64,000 nt of DNA from an uncultured bacterium (GTDB lineage: Bacteria; Cyanobacteriota; Vampirovibrionia; Gastranaerophilales; Gastranaerophilaceae). The stretch covers positions 33,817 to 97,816 of the forward strand of contig URXT01000005.1 of NCBI GenBank assembly GCA_900551915.1, written 5' to 3'. Position numbers and translations under genes: made by a program. Positions 9,309 through 17,756 of this stretch are shown piece after piece (the first letter of the stretch is position 1; each line of letters opens with the position of its first letter). The notes beneath the pieces are model-generated. The model searched no databases. It saw nothing but the letters and a program-made list of their open reading frames with translations, and was not told where the DNA came from.

Positions 9309-9507
9309 AATGTACGGGTGTTCAATTTTGTTCCTACATTTAACTAAATAGGGAGAGTTGACTCTCATGGCATTGCAGTATACCCGCCGATTTAAAATCG
9401 CCAGCGGGAAACGGATTTGTCAAGGCGCTCACCCACCTGCGAGACTAGCAGGTAACAAAATCGCATTCGTACTAAAATCCCGAAACCTGATGGCTTCGGG
9501 ATTTTTA
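9309..9507 (+). ncRNA. ssrS: Structured ~199-nt small RNA, probable 6S RNA
   Basis: Bounded by a consensus promoter and a strong terminator, with no ORF. The ends pair: GTACGGGTG (9312-9320) with CATTCGTAC (9464-9472), and ATTTTGTT (9325-9332) with AACAAAAT (9454-9461). Inside are an AAAT/ATTT hairpin, GAGAG-TTGA-CTCTC, a long apical hairpin CCCGC...GCGGG with inner CGATTT/AAATCG, and a 3'-side hairpin ACCTGC...GCAGGT preceded by CACCC. A long closing stem, a central open region with a small hairpin on the 3' side, and a length near 190 nt are 6S RNA traits; 6S mimics an open promoter and binds RNA polymerase. The family name is inference. That it is a structured RNA gene is much firmer. Confidence 0.6.
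9474..9506 (+). terminator. Rho-independent terminator
   Basis: AAATCCCGAA / TTCGGGATTTTT stem with a short loop and T-run. It ends the small RNA; the A-rich 5' side could also serve the convergent gene at 9514. Confidence 0.85.
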
Positions 9508-9513
9508 ATTTTA

Positions 9514-11175
9514 TTATGAAAAGATTTTAAAATTTCTTTCAACATTTTTTTCGATGACACTTTTTATGCTGTCATATTCTGTTTGAAGGGCATTGTGCTC
9601 TGTATCAAGTTTTTTCATCTGAACATCCAGCTGTTTATCTTTTGCCTCAATATCACTCAAAGCTTGCTCATATTCTGTTTCTGCTTTAGTGATAGCAATT
9701 TGGTCTTTTTGTTCTGTCACATCAGTAATTGTATCAAAAATTACAGATGTCCAGGCTACATTTTCAAGCCCTGAATCAGAATCTGACGGATTAGTAAACT
9801 GAACTTGTTCAATAGTAATAAGACCGTTATCAATAGCATATTTAAGATATTCGGGGCTGTTCATATCGCCGTCTTTTAAAATAGCCCAGCTTTGTTCGGT
9901 TTTTGATTTAGAAGCCCAGCCTTCAGAAGGATCATATTCAGCACTGTCGCCGAAACCGCCTTTAAAATCGCTTGTACCATTCATACGATGCCACAAGTTT
10001 ATATACCATTGAGCTTTGTCGCTATCTGTAACTTTTCTTACTTCTTTGTCGACATACATTGGTACATCTGGTTTTTGAGGTTCTTTAGCCTGCCATTCCT
10101 CTAAATCTGCTTGATATAATTCATCATTAAACTCATATTCCGGATCTTTTTGAAGAGCCTGCTTTAAATCGTGTTCAAGAATGTGGATAAATTCTTCATA
10201 ACATTCAATACCGCCTGTTTCTTCTCGGTATCCACCTTCACCCATAGGACCTTCTGGATCAAAATATTTTCTTGCTTCCCAATATAAATCTACAACTTTT
10301 TGATATATAGTTTCATTAGAATTACATGGAGCATCTCCACACTCGTTATTAGTATAATCCTTTCCAGCTACGGTGATTGTATGGTTATTTCCACATCCAT
10401 CCTGCACATTCCCGCAGCAGGGCGTATTTTTTATAGCTTCAGTAACTGCTTCCATTGTTTCTGTTCTTGCATTAGCAGTCATATCAAGCCCATATGTTCC
10501 ACTGCCCGGGTATACAGTATAAGTTTGCCCATCAGAGGTTGTATGCTCTCCTGGCCCCATTAAATCAATTAATACATGCATGTAGCAATTTGAGCCAAGT
10601 TCAAAAGTATCATGCAGGCAAGGTGTTGTAGCAGACATAAATTTTTCATACAAATCAGAATTCAATGTTGAGCCTGGAATTTCAGTCAGATATTTTTCAT
10701 CTTCCGGATCAGGTTTCTGAGTCATCCATTCATCATAGAGCTTTTCATACTCATCCATTGCAGGAGCATACTCCGGATTAGTAACCTGAACAATCTCACC
10801 TTTGCCGGGTTCTGACAAAACTCCGTATTTGTCCAAAAATTCTTCCAAGGTGTTTGATTCCTGGAAATTTTTGCCATCAAGCTCGCTTACCAAAATTTGT
10901 CCGGCTGAATTTATTAAACCATACTGATTTTTTAATTCGCCGTAATTGGTCAATGCGGCACCTGTCAAATCCTGAGTTATCATTTCACCTTTTGCATTGT
11001 AGGTGTTATACAGGTATTCTGTCTTATTTAAAGCTTTTATGTACTTATCACTTGCTCTCTGCGTATTATCAGAAAGTCTGATTTTTGCATTAGAAAGGTT
11101 TTGAGACTCAAGTTCAATGTGGTTAAGTCTCGCCGTAATTGTTAATAGTCTGGCTTGTGATGCTGCCATTCCCAT
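9514..11175 (-). CDS. Lineage-specific coiled-coil protein, function unknown
   Basis: 553 aa from the chosen start MGMAASQARLLTITAR at 11175 (AAGGAA about 10 nt upstream); an in-frame ATG at 11235 would add 20 basic residues but has no ribosome-binding site. The N-terminal ~60 residues form a helix of the type 'ASQARLL-x-x-TARL-x-x-x-E', which I recall as recurrent in Gastranaerophilales proteins. The centre is acidic, with Cys/Asn-rich stretches (CCGNVQDGCGNN). The last ~60 residues are a strong coiled coil. There is no signal peptide. The layout (N-terminal helix, variable middle, C-terminal coiled coil) resembles secreted or filament-associated proteins, but that is only inference. It converges on the small RNA. 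Confidence 0.7.
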   Translation of the reverse strand: MGMAASQARLLTITARLNHIELESQNLSNAKIRLSDNTQRASDKYIKALNKTEYLYNTYNAKGEMITQDLTGAALTNYGELKNQYGLINSAGQILVSELDGKNFQESNTLEEFLDKYGVLSEPGKGEIVQVTNPEYAPAMDEYEKLYDEWMTQKPDPEDEKYLTEIPGSTLNSDLYEKFMSATTPCLHDTFELGSNCYMHVLIDLMGPGEHTTSDGQTYTVYPGSGTYGLDMTANARTETMEAVTEAIKNTPCCGNVQDGCGNNHTITVAGKDYTNNECGDAPCNSNETIYQKVVDLYWEARKYFDPEGPMGEGGYREETGGIECYEEFIHILEHDLKQALQKDPEYEFNDELYQADLEEWQAKEPQKPDVPMYVDKEVRKVTDSDKAQWYINLWHRMNGTSDFKGGFGDSAEYDPSEGWASKSKTEQSWAILKDGDMNSPEYLKYAIDNGLITIEQVQFTNPSDSDSGLENVAWTSVIFDTITDVTEQKDQIAITKAETEYEQALSDIEAKDKQLDVQMKKLDTEHNALQTEYDSIKSVIEKNVERNFKIFS

Positions 11176-11280
11176 TTTTCGACATTTCCTTTCGTTTTTG
11201 TAAAAATCGACCTTTTCCACCATGTAATACGGCATAAAATCATTTTTGCTTTACATTAGCATTTATAATTGTTACAATAC

Positions 11281-11309
11281 TTTACAAATCTAATTACAGC
11301 TGATATAAT
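11281..11309 (+). promoter_or_regulatory. Promoter of nadD giving a leaderless transcript
   Basis: -35 TTTACA (11281-11286), 17-bp spacer, -10 TATAAT (11304-11309). The nadD ATG is at 11317, only 7 nt after the -10 box and without a Shine-Dalgarno, so transcription probably starts at or next to the start codon. Confidence 0.7.
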
Positions 11310-11316
11310 CTTGACT

Positions 11317-11907
11317 ATGAAATTGTGCATATTTTCAGGAACTTTTAATCCTATTCACAACGGGCATTTATATATGGCTGAATATGTTTTAAAGAATTTT
11401 GATATAAAAAAAATTCTTTTTATACCTGCATATATTCCGCCGCAAAAGGATTCCGACCCTGAAATGGCCTATCACAGACTTAAAATGACTGAACTTGCAA
11501 TTGAAAACTACAACGATTTTGAAGTATCTGATATTGAATTTAGAATGGGAGGAACTTCTTACACATATTTAACAGTTCAGGAACTTTATAAACTTTACAA
11601 ACCCGACGGAAAAATAAATTTCATAATCGGAACCGATGCTTTCGAAAATCTGGACAGCTGGTTTGAAAGCGAAAAGTTGAGGCAAATTCTTGATTTCATA
11701 GTATTTGTACGCAAAGACGACTTTCAAGAAGACAAATATGAATATATGAAATCACAAGGTTACAATTTTAGATTTGCGAAAATGCAATATAATGACATTT
11801 CATCAACAGAGATACGTAACAGAATTAAAAACAACAAACCCTTAAACGGGTTTTTGCCTGAGAAAGTGGAAGGATACATTAGAGAAAATGGTTTATACAA
11901 AAATTAA
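11317..11907 (+). CDS. nadD: Nicotinate-nucleotide adenylyltransferase
   Basis: Joins NaMN and ATP to give deamido-NAD in NAD synthesis. The start is placed at MKLCIFSGTFNPIHNGH, since the nucleotidyltransferase motif G-x-F-N-P-x-H-x-GH must begin about 8 residues in; codons upstream of this are not conserved-looking. The second signature ISSTEIRNR near residue 160 is also present. Length is 196 aa, normal. It overlaps yqeK by 20 bp, the usual nadD-yqeK pairing. A consensus promoter sits directly upstream with almost no leader. Confidence 0.95.
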   Translation: MKLCIFSGTFNPIHNGHLYMAEYVLKNFDIKKILFIPAYIPPQKDSDPEMAYHRLKMTELAIENYNDFEVSDIEFRMGGTSYTYLTVQELYKLYKPDGKINFIIGTDAFENLDSWFESEKLRQILDFIVFVRKDDFQEDKYEYMKSQGYNFRFAKMQYNDISSTEIRNRIKNNKPLNGFLPEKVEGYIRENGLYKN

Positions 11908-12487
11908 CGACGACGAAATAAAAAAATGGCTCAAAGAAAATTTGAATGAAGAAAGATATCTTCACTCGCTTGGAACGGCAGAATGCGCGGTTGAACTTGC
12001 GGACAAATTCGGATTAGACAAAGAAAAAGCTTATACGGCAGGGCTTTTGCACGACTGCGCAAAATGTTTTTCAAAAGAAAAATTAAAAAAAATAATTAAC
12101 GACCATTTACAGGTTGAAGAATGTGAGATGCTGAATTACAAAACGCTTCATGCGCCCGTAAGTGCGTACATAGCCCAAAAGGATTTCGGGGTTGAAGATA
12201 ATGAAATTCTTTCAGCAATCCGCTGGCATACTTTAGGCAAAATTGATATGACAACCTTCGAAAAAGTTATTTTTCTGGCAGATAAAATAGAGCCAAATAC
12301 AAGAGAAGAAAAATATCGAAACGAAATTCTTGAAATTCTAAATGAAGAGAACGGTTTAAATCTGGCGTTGCTGCGGTGTTATAAAGAAACCATCAAAAGT
12401 CTTGTAAAACGTGAGCTAAAAATTTGCTTGACAACCATAAATATCTACAATCACCTCCTTGATTTAAAAAATGTTTCAGATACTTAA
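11888..12487 (+). CDS. yqeK: YqeK-type HD-domain symmetrical Ap4A hydrolase
   Basis: HD-superfamily hydrolase; family members split diadenosine tetraphosphate. Metal and catalytic residues are visible: H26 (RYLHSLGTAE), HD at 55-56 (LLHDCAK), H88, H114 (RWHTLG) and D132 (FLADKIEP). 199 aa is normal. It is translationally coupled to nadD. In Firmicutes rsfS usually follows, but here the next gene is the unrelated large acidic protein, so rsfS is missing from the locus. Confidence 0.93.
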   Translation: MVYTKINDDEIKKWLKENLNEERYLHSLGTAECAVELADKFGLDKEKAYTAGLLHDCAKCFSKEKLKKIINDHLQVEECEMLNYKTLHAPVSAYIAQKDFGVEDNEILSAIRWHTLGKIDMTTFEKVIFLADKIEPNTREEKYRNEILEILNEENGLNLALLRCYKETIKSLVKRELKICLTTINIYNHLLDLKNVSDT

Positions 12488-12545
12488 TGAAGGATTTTAT
12501 AACCGGAATTTTCATGATAAAATCAGCATAAAAGAGGAAAATTTG

Positions 12546-15125
12546 ATGAAAGTATTGGAAATTAAGAATAATTTAGTAAAAATCTTATATGACACAGAAG
12601 ACAAACTTGTTCTTGCGGGATTTGTTGTAATCGAGGATGACAAAACACCTTATGTAGCGCAAATTGTGAGCTTAAAGGCTGATAACGGAATAACTTATGC
12701 GATTGCAAGACTTATTTTCACTTTTGACAGCGAAGGTATTGTAAAAAACTACAATGGTTCAATACCGGCGCTCAATGCAAATGTAACCCCGCTTTCACCG
12801 GAAGAACTTCTTGATATACTTCCGGTTAAATCTCCTGTTAAGCTTGGAAGCATTGCCCAGCAGGATTTCCTTCTTAATGTAGATACTTCAATACTGCAAA
12901 ATAACCTCTTAATATGCTCGGACAACTCTGTTAATACAGCAATACTGGTTTCAAACTTCGCCAAACAACTCGAAAACAGAGCTGAAAGTTCCATTCTTAT
13001 AGATACCGACGGAAAATTTAAAGATGAAAGACGCCTTGTTTTCGGAAAACACTTTAAACTACCGCTTAATTTTGAAACAATAAATTTCATATACGGAAAT
13101 GATTTAAACGATGTTGATGCAACAAGCAGAGCCGTAATTCAGGATATCTTTCTTGAAGTTCAAAGCTACACAAGAACTATTCCGGAAAAGTTTATTCCAT
13201 TTGATACCTTTATTGATGTAGTCGACCAGCAATATGCAGAATCGAATATTCCGGAACTTGCTCTTTTGAAAAATAAACTTCTGAAATACAAAGAAGACAA
13301 TGTGTTTGCGCAGTCTAAATACGAAATTTCAAGCCTGAAAGATTATATCAAAGACAATTACACCGTAACTCTTGATATTTCAAATGTTGATGCAAAACTT
13401 CAACGTGAAATTATCTTCTACGTATACGGAGTTTTGGAAGAAATGGATTCTTACATCACATCTTTTGTAAAAATTAACGACAGTAACAGCGACAAAAAAC
13501 TCTTGAAAATGCTGCTCACAGAAAACAAAATTTACACAAATATTATTTGCAACCATAACTACAAATATGTTTATGAGCTTAAAGAAAAATCAGACAACCT
13601 TATTCTATTTGCTCCCGAAACAACTCAACACGACTTTGCAGCATATAATACCTTCCTGAACAAGTTAAATCACGACGAATTCATTGTTTGGGGTAAAGCA
13701 ACACAAAGAATTCCGCTTATTGTCGAACTTGCTCCGGTTGAAATAATTAAAGACGAGCCGGTAAAACCAACAGAACATCAGGAGACCCAGCTTCAACAGC
13801 CAGAAACCGCTCAGGAAGAAACCGATGAAGTAGTAAATTCAGTTGAAAGTGAAGCCGCTGGCGAAGTTGCCTCCAATGTTCATCCGGCAGACGATTTTAC
13901 AGAAAATGAAGACACTTACACGGATTTGTCTGATGATATTGAGCGAAAACCTCCGGAAGAAGAGGATTATTCAGCACTTAGCAAGGAACAGGAGCCTCCA
14001 GTTGAAGAAAGTGAAGATAACTTTGAAGAAGAACTTGAAAAAAGTTCTGAGGAACTTCCCAAAGAGCCGGAATTAGAGCTTTCCGAGCCGGAAATTATAG
14101 AAGAAAATGAAGAGGCATCGACTAATAATTTTTTTACGGAAGCTGAACTTCAGGAAGAACCTGAAGTTGTAAAAACTCCGGAAGAGGAACCTCAACCGGA
14201 AGAAAACATTTTTACTCATGAAGAAATTATAATGCCGAACGGTGATGTGATTGAGGAAGAGGACTTGTTAGAAAACGGACTTCAACAGGAAGCACCTTTA
14301 GAGCTTCACGTAGATGATTTAACAATTACAGAACCGCTTCAAGAAGAAATAGAGTCAACCATATCACAAACAAGATTTGAGCCGCTTGAAACAACGCAGG
14401 CAGTTCAGCCTGAACCTCAAATCCTTGAAGAAGAACCGGAGATAAAGGAAGATGTTATTGAAGAAGATTTCCCCCCGCTTCAAGAGGAAATTCTGATTCC
14501 TGAGCCGTCTATTGACGAGAGAATACCCGATAAAGAGCCTGAAATTACGGAAGTAGAACAAGAAATCACTTCTGAAACGCTTCCGGCAGAAAATGAGGTT
14601 TTGGAAGAAATAGAAATGACGCCTTTTGAAAATGAATTAACCGCAGAACCGGCACCGTTAATTCAGGAGGATAATTCGTTGAATGACGAACTTATTGAAA
14701 AAGCCGCCAGAGATATTGATGAAAACTTCATTTACTCGAAAATTGAACAGGATAATATTGATGATTCAGAGCAGGATGTTCTGACTGAAGATGATTTGAA
14801 CTTTATTGACGATATCAATAACGGCGGAACTGAAATTCTGGAACCGCAGACAGATTTTCAGCAAGAGCTTCCACAGGAAGAACCCGTTGAAGAACCGGAA
14901 GCCGACCCAGAACCCGAGCCTCAAGTTGTGCCTGTTTATGCAGCCAAAACACCTTCAACCTCCCAAACTTTTGAACAGGGCGACCATGTTTCACACCCGA
15001 AATATGGTGAAGGCATCATCGAAAAGATGATTAAGTATGGCTCTAAAACACTATGTTCGATAAACTTCGCGAATGTCGGCAGAAGACTGCTTGACCCGGC
15101 AATCTCTGAAATTTCAAAACTTTAA
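12546..15125 (+). CDS. HerA-like pseudo-ATPase with acidic linker and UvrD-type C-terminal module
   Basis: 859 aa from ATG 12546, which has AGAGGA about 7 nt upstream; an in-frame ATG at 12471 overlaps yqeK and has no such site. Residues ~5-85 look like a HAS-barrel (as in HerA). Residues ~100-400 follow the HerA/FtsK ATPase layout, but the P-loop position reads CSDNSVNT and the HerA hallmark DPHGEY is DTDGKF, so it is probably not an active ATPase. Residues ~400-780 are a Glu/Pro-rich, disordered, strongly acidic stretch. The last ~50 residues (QGDHVSHPKYGEGIIEKM, then FANVGRRLL) resemble the C-terminal tudor-like module of UvrD/PcrA that contacts RNA polymerase. A scaffold linking DNA or polymerase partners is possible; function unknown. 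Confidence 0.6.
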   Translation: MKVLEIKNNLVKILYDTEDKLVLAGFVVIEDDKTPYVAQIVSLKADNGITYAIARLIFTFDSEGIVKNYNGSIPALNANVTPLSPEELLDILPVKSPVKLGSIAQQDFLLNVDTSILQNNLLICSDNSVNTAILVSNFAKQLENRAESSILIDTDGKFKDERRLVFGKHFKLPLNFETINFIYGNDLNDVDATSRAVIQDIFLEVQSYTRTIPEKFIPFDTFIDVVDQQYAESNIPELALLKNKLLKYKEDNVFAQSKYEISSLKDYIKDNYTVTLDISNVDAKLQREIIFYVYGVLEEMDSYITSFVKINDSNSDKKLLKMLLTENKIYTNIICNHNYKYVYELKEKSDNLILFAPETTQHDFAAYNTFLNKLNHDEFIVWGKATQRIPLIVELAPVEIIKDEPVKPTEHQETQLQQPETAQEETDEVVNSVESEAAGEVASNVHPADDFTENEDTYTDLSDDIERKPPEEEDYSALSKEQEPPVEESEDNFEEELEKSSEELPKEPELELSEPEIIEENEEASTNNFFTEAELQEEPEVVKTPEEEPQPEENIFTHEEIIMPNGDVIEEEDLLENGLQQEAPLELHVDDLTITEPLQEEIESTISQTRFEPLETTQAVQPEPQILEEEPEIKEDVIEEDFPPLQEEILIPEPSIDERIPDKEPEITEVEQEITSETLPAENEVLEEIEMTPFENELTAEPAPLIQEDNSLNDELIEKAARDIDENFIYSKIEQDNIDDSEQDVLTEDDLNFIDDINNGGTEILEPQTDFQQELPQEEPVEEPEADPEPEPQVVPVYAAKTPSTSQTFEQGDHVSHPKYGEGIIEKMIKYGSKTLCSINFANVGRRLLDPAISEISKL

Positions 15126-15185
15126 TATGCCAAACTTGCCAAAGAGGCTTATTTAATCTATACTTTTAACTAAAGAGAGGTAAAA

Positions 15186-15761
15186 ATGGCACTAAAAAAA
15201 GTTTTACAATATGGAGAGAAGTCTTTGCGTGAACCTTCTAAAGAAGTTCATAAAGTTTCGAAAAAAATCACCGAGTTAGTACAGGATTTGCTTGACACAA
15301 TGTATGCGAAAAACGGAGTAGGGCTTGCAGCACCGCAAATTGGTATTAATTTAAGAGTTTTTGTAATTGATGTTTCCACAAATGACGAGCCTTTAAAACC
15401 GTTTGTGTTCATAAACCCCAAAATAATCAAAAAATCAGGTGCGATTGTCTGTGAAGAAGGCTGCTTAAGTTTTCCGGAAGCCTACGCAAAAGCTAAAAGA
15501 TACAAATATGTTATGGTAAAAGCGCTTGATATTCATGGCAAACCATTTGTTATGGAAGCTTTTGACGGGTCGCTTCTGGCACGCGCAATCCAGCATGAAA
15601 ATGACCATCTTGACGGTATTTTATTCATAGACCACTGTGCAAGCAGATTTGAGATGGATGAAGTTCTAAAAGAGCACAATCTGCCGCCGCTTGAACCGGA
15701 CAAGCTTCTTGATGAACCTGAAATTGACAAAGAATTGGAGCAGGAACAATCGAATGATTAA
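15186..15761 (+). CDS. def: Peptide deformylase
   Basis: Removes the N-formyl group from new proteins; metalloenzyme. All three motifs are present: GVGLAAPQIG, EEGCLSFP and QHENDHLDG. The 191-aa form has an acidic C-terminal extension (EPEIDKELEQEQ). It overlaps fmt by 8 bp, so the paired formylation and deformylation functions are translationally coupled. Confidence 0.97.
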   Translation: MALKKVLQYGEKSLREPSKEVHKVSKKITELVQDLLDTMYAKNGVGLAAPQIGINLRVFVIDVSTNDEPLKPFVFINPKIIKKSGAIVCEEGCLSFPEAYAKAKRYKYVMVKALDIHGKPFVMEAFDGSLLARAIQHENDHLDGILFIDHCASRFEMDEVLKEHNLPPLEPDKLLDEPEIDKELEQEQSND

Positions 15762-16671
15762 AATTGTTTTTTTCGGAACCCCTAAAATTGCAGTAAAATC
15801 TTTAGAATATCTGAATAACAGCAAAGATTTTGAAGTTGCAGCTGTCGTAACCCAGCCTGACAAGCCGGCAGGACGCGGCAAAAAACTTTCGATGTCGCCT
15901 GTAAAAGAATTTGCTCTTTCGCATAATATTCCGGTCTTCCAGCCAAAATCCATCAGAAAAGAACCGGGAATTCTTGAAGAATTAAAAAAAATAAAACCGG
16001 ATTTCTTTGTAACTTTTGCCTTCGGACAAATTTTATCGCAGGAGGTTCTTGATATACCCAAATATCATACAATTAATCTTCATGCGTCGCTTTTGCCGAA
16101 ATATCGCGGTGCAAACCCTATTCAGCGTGCAATTATCAACGGCGACAAGGAAACCGGAATTTGTACAATGATTACCGAACTCGGGCTTGATTGCGGTGAT
16201 GTATGTCTTAAAAAAGTGATTTCAATATCAGACTTAATGAATTGTGAAGAGTTGCTTGAGCAAATCAGCGACTTATCGCCGGAACTTCTTGCAGAAACAC
16301 TTAAAGGGCTAGTTGACGGTTCAATTAAGCCTGTTCCGCAGTGTGAAGACGGCGTTTGTATGGCAAATAAGCTCACAAAAGAAGAAACCTTAATTGATTG
16401 GTCCAATCCGGCTGAAAAAATTCACAATCTTGTAAGAGGCATTTACAAATCGCCATGCGCCTATTTCCTTCACGACGGCAAGATTATAAAGGTTTTGGAA
16501 ACCAAAGTTGAGAAAGGAATAAGCGGCAAACCCGGAGAATTAATTAAGGCAGGCAAAGATGGCGTTCAATTCGGCTGCGGTCAGGATTGTATTACACTTA
16601 TTCGTGTTAAACCTGAAGGAAAAGGCGAAATGCCGGCACACGACTGGTACAACGGGATTAAAAACAGGTAA
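15754..16671 (+). CDS. fmt: Methionyl-tRNA formyltransferase
   Basis: Formylates initiator Met-tRNA using 10-formyl-THF. The start is at MIKIVFFGTPKIA (15754), preceded by GGAG/AGGA inside def; the longer ORF start at 15691 lies deep in def and is not needed. The catalytic region contains INLHASLLPKYRGANPIQ (Asn, His) and the Asp of ELGLDCGD. 305 aa, with a C-terminal OB-like domain. It follows def by overlap and is followed after 2 bp by aroH. Confidence 0.96.
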   Translation: MIKIVFFGTPKIAVKSLEYLNNSKDFEVAAVVTQPDKPAGRGKKLSMSPVKEFALSHNIPVFQPKSIRKEPGILEELKKIKPDFFVTFAFGQILSQEVLDIPKYHTINLHASLLPKYRGANPIQRAIINGDKETGICTMITELGLDCGDVCLKKVISISDLMNCEELLEQISDLSPELLAETLKGLVDGSIKPVPQCEDGVCMANKLTKEETLIDWSNPAEKIHNLVRGIYKSPCAYFLHDGKIIKVLETKVEKGISGKPGELIKAGKDGVQFGCGQDCITLIRVKPEGKGEMPAHDWYNGIKNR

Positions 16672-16673
16672 AT

Positions 16674-17024
16674 ATGGCAGTAAAAGGGATTAGAGGCGCA
16701 ATAACCATAAAAAGCAACACCGTTGCTGACATAAGAGAAGCTGTAGTTGAACTTTTGGGACAAATGCTTAAGCAAAACAACATTGAAATTAAAAACATTT
16801 CGCATGTTATCTTTACAATGACAAAGGATTTAAACGCGGCTTTTCCGGCCAAATTTGCACGCACTGAACTTGGTTTTACAGAAACTGCAATGATGTGTTT
16901 TAACGAAATCGACGTTCCCGGAGCATTGAAGAAATGTATGAGAATTTTAATCGTCTTAAACTGTAAAGACGATTTTGTTCCTCAATTTGTTTATCTTAAA
17001 GGCGCTGAAACTTTAAGAAACTAA
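16674..17024 (+). CDS. aroH: Monofunctional chorismate mutase, AroH class
   Basis: Converts chorismate to prephenate for Phe/Tyr synthesis. 116 aa, aligning with the B. subtilis AroH type: VKGIRGAIT at the N-terminus (active-site Arg), NEIDVPGALKKCMRI in the middle (Glu and Arg), and VYLKGAETLR at the end. It is not the AroQ helical type. It starts 2 bp after fmt, so it is co-transcribed with def-fmt. No other shikimate genes are in the window. Confidence 0.9.
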   Translation: MAVKGIRGAITIKSNTVADIREAVVELLGQMLKQNNIEIKNISHVIFTMTKDLNAAFPAKFARTELGFTETAMMCFNEIDVPGALKKCMRILIVLNCKDDFVPQFVYLKGAETLRN

Positions 17025-17048
17025 GCCAAGAGCATCTGAAACAACAAA

Positions 17049-17756
17049 TCAGCGCACTGACAGGAATTTATGAACCTGCGGGATTAATCTTACTTTGTTA
17101 TATTTTTTGAGGAATTTATCCAGAACTGTCACTGCAAAAACAGAAGTTATGCTCATGGCTTCCTCCTCCATTTTTGGCTGTAAAATAAGCAGGATTTGAT
17201 ATTTTTTTGCAATTTCTACACAGTTTTCGATTTCTTCATCGGTAATGTTGTCATCAAAAACTATTTTTGCAAAGCATTCTTTACCTTTGCAAACTTCAAA
17301 AAATTTATCATGAGCTTCAAAGGATTTAACCATACCGGTTGCGCTTTCAAGTTTAATATCTGCTGCCACAACATCAATATAATCGATAATCCGTTTCAAT
17401 TCATCAGGAAGAGTTGCATTTGTTTCAAGATAAATTTTTAGGTGATGTTCTTTCAGGATTGGTAAAAACTTTTCAAGAAAATCAACAGACAAAAGCGGCT
17501 CGCCGCCGGTTAAAGAGACTGAATAAATCGTATTTAAATCAAATTGTTTAATAACCTCCAAAAGGCCTTCAGGAGTATATTCTTCGCTGTCGCCGGTAAA
17601 ATCCGTGTCACAGTAATGGCATCTTAAATTACAGTCACAAAAGCGTATAAACAGCTGCTTTGCACCGATATAAGGCCCTTCACCCTGGATTGAGGCAAAA
17701 ACTTCTTTAATTCTTGCAGTATCACCTGTTGTTGTCAGATTTTCTTCGTTAATCAT
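17049..17756 (-). CDS. queE: 7-carboxy-7-deazaguanine synthase (radical SAM)
   Basis: Makes the deazaguanine core of queuosine precursors. N-terminal SIQGEGPYIGAKQLFIRF is typical of QueE, followed by a radical-SAM cluster motif of C-x3-C-x2-C type in CDCNLRCHYCDTDF, and the SAM-binding TGGEPLL. 235 aa. It overlaps the upstream DnaJ-like gene by 4 bp (ATGA), so the two are coupled. queC and queD are not nearby. Confidence 0.92.
   Translation of the reverse strand: MINEENLTTTGDTARIKEVFASIQGEGPYIGAKQLFIRFCDCNLRCHYCDTDFTGDSEEYTPEGLLEVIKQFDLNTIYSVSLTGGEPLLSVDFLEKFLPILKEHHLKIYLETNATLPDELKRIIDYIDVVAADIKLESATGMVKSFEAHDKFFEVCKGKECFAKIVFDDNITDEEIENCVEIAKKYQILLILQPKMEEEAMSITSVFAVTVLDKFLKKYNKVRLIPQVHKFLSVR

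Noticed and set aside
15666..16061. 131-codon antisense ORF over def/fmt
   Set aside because: Lies opposite two clearly conserved enzymes.
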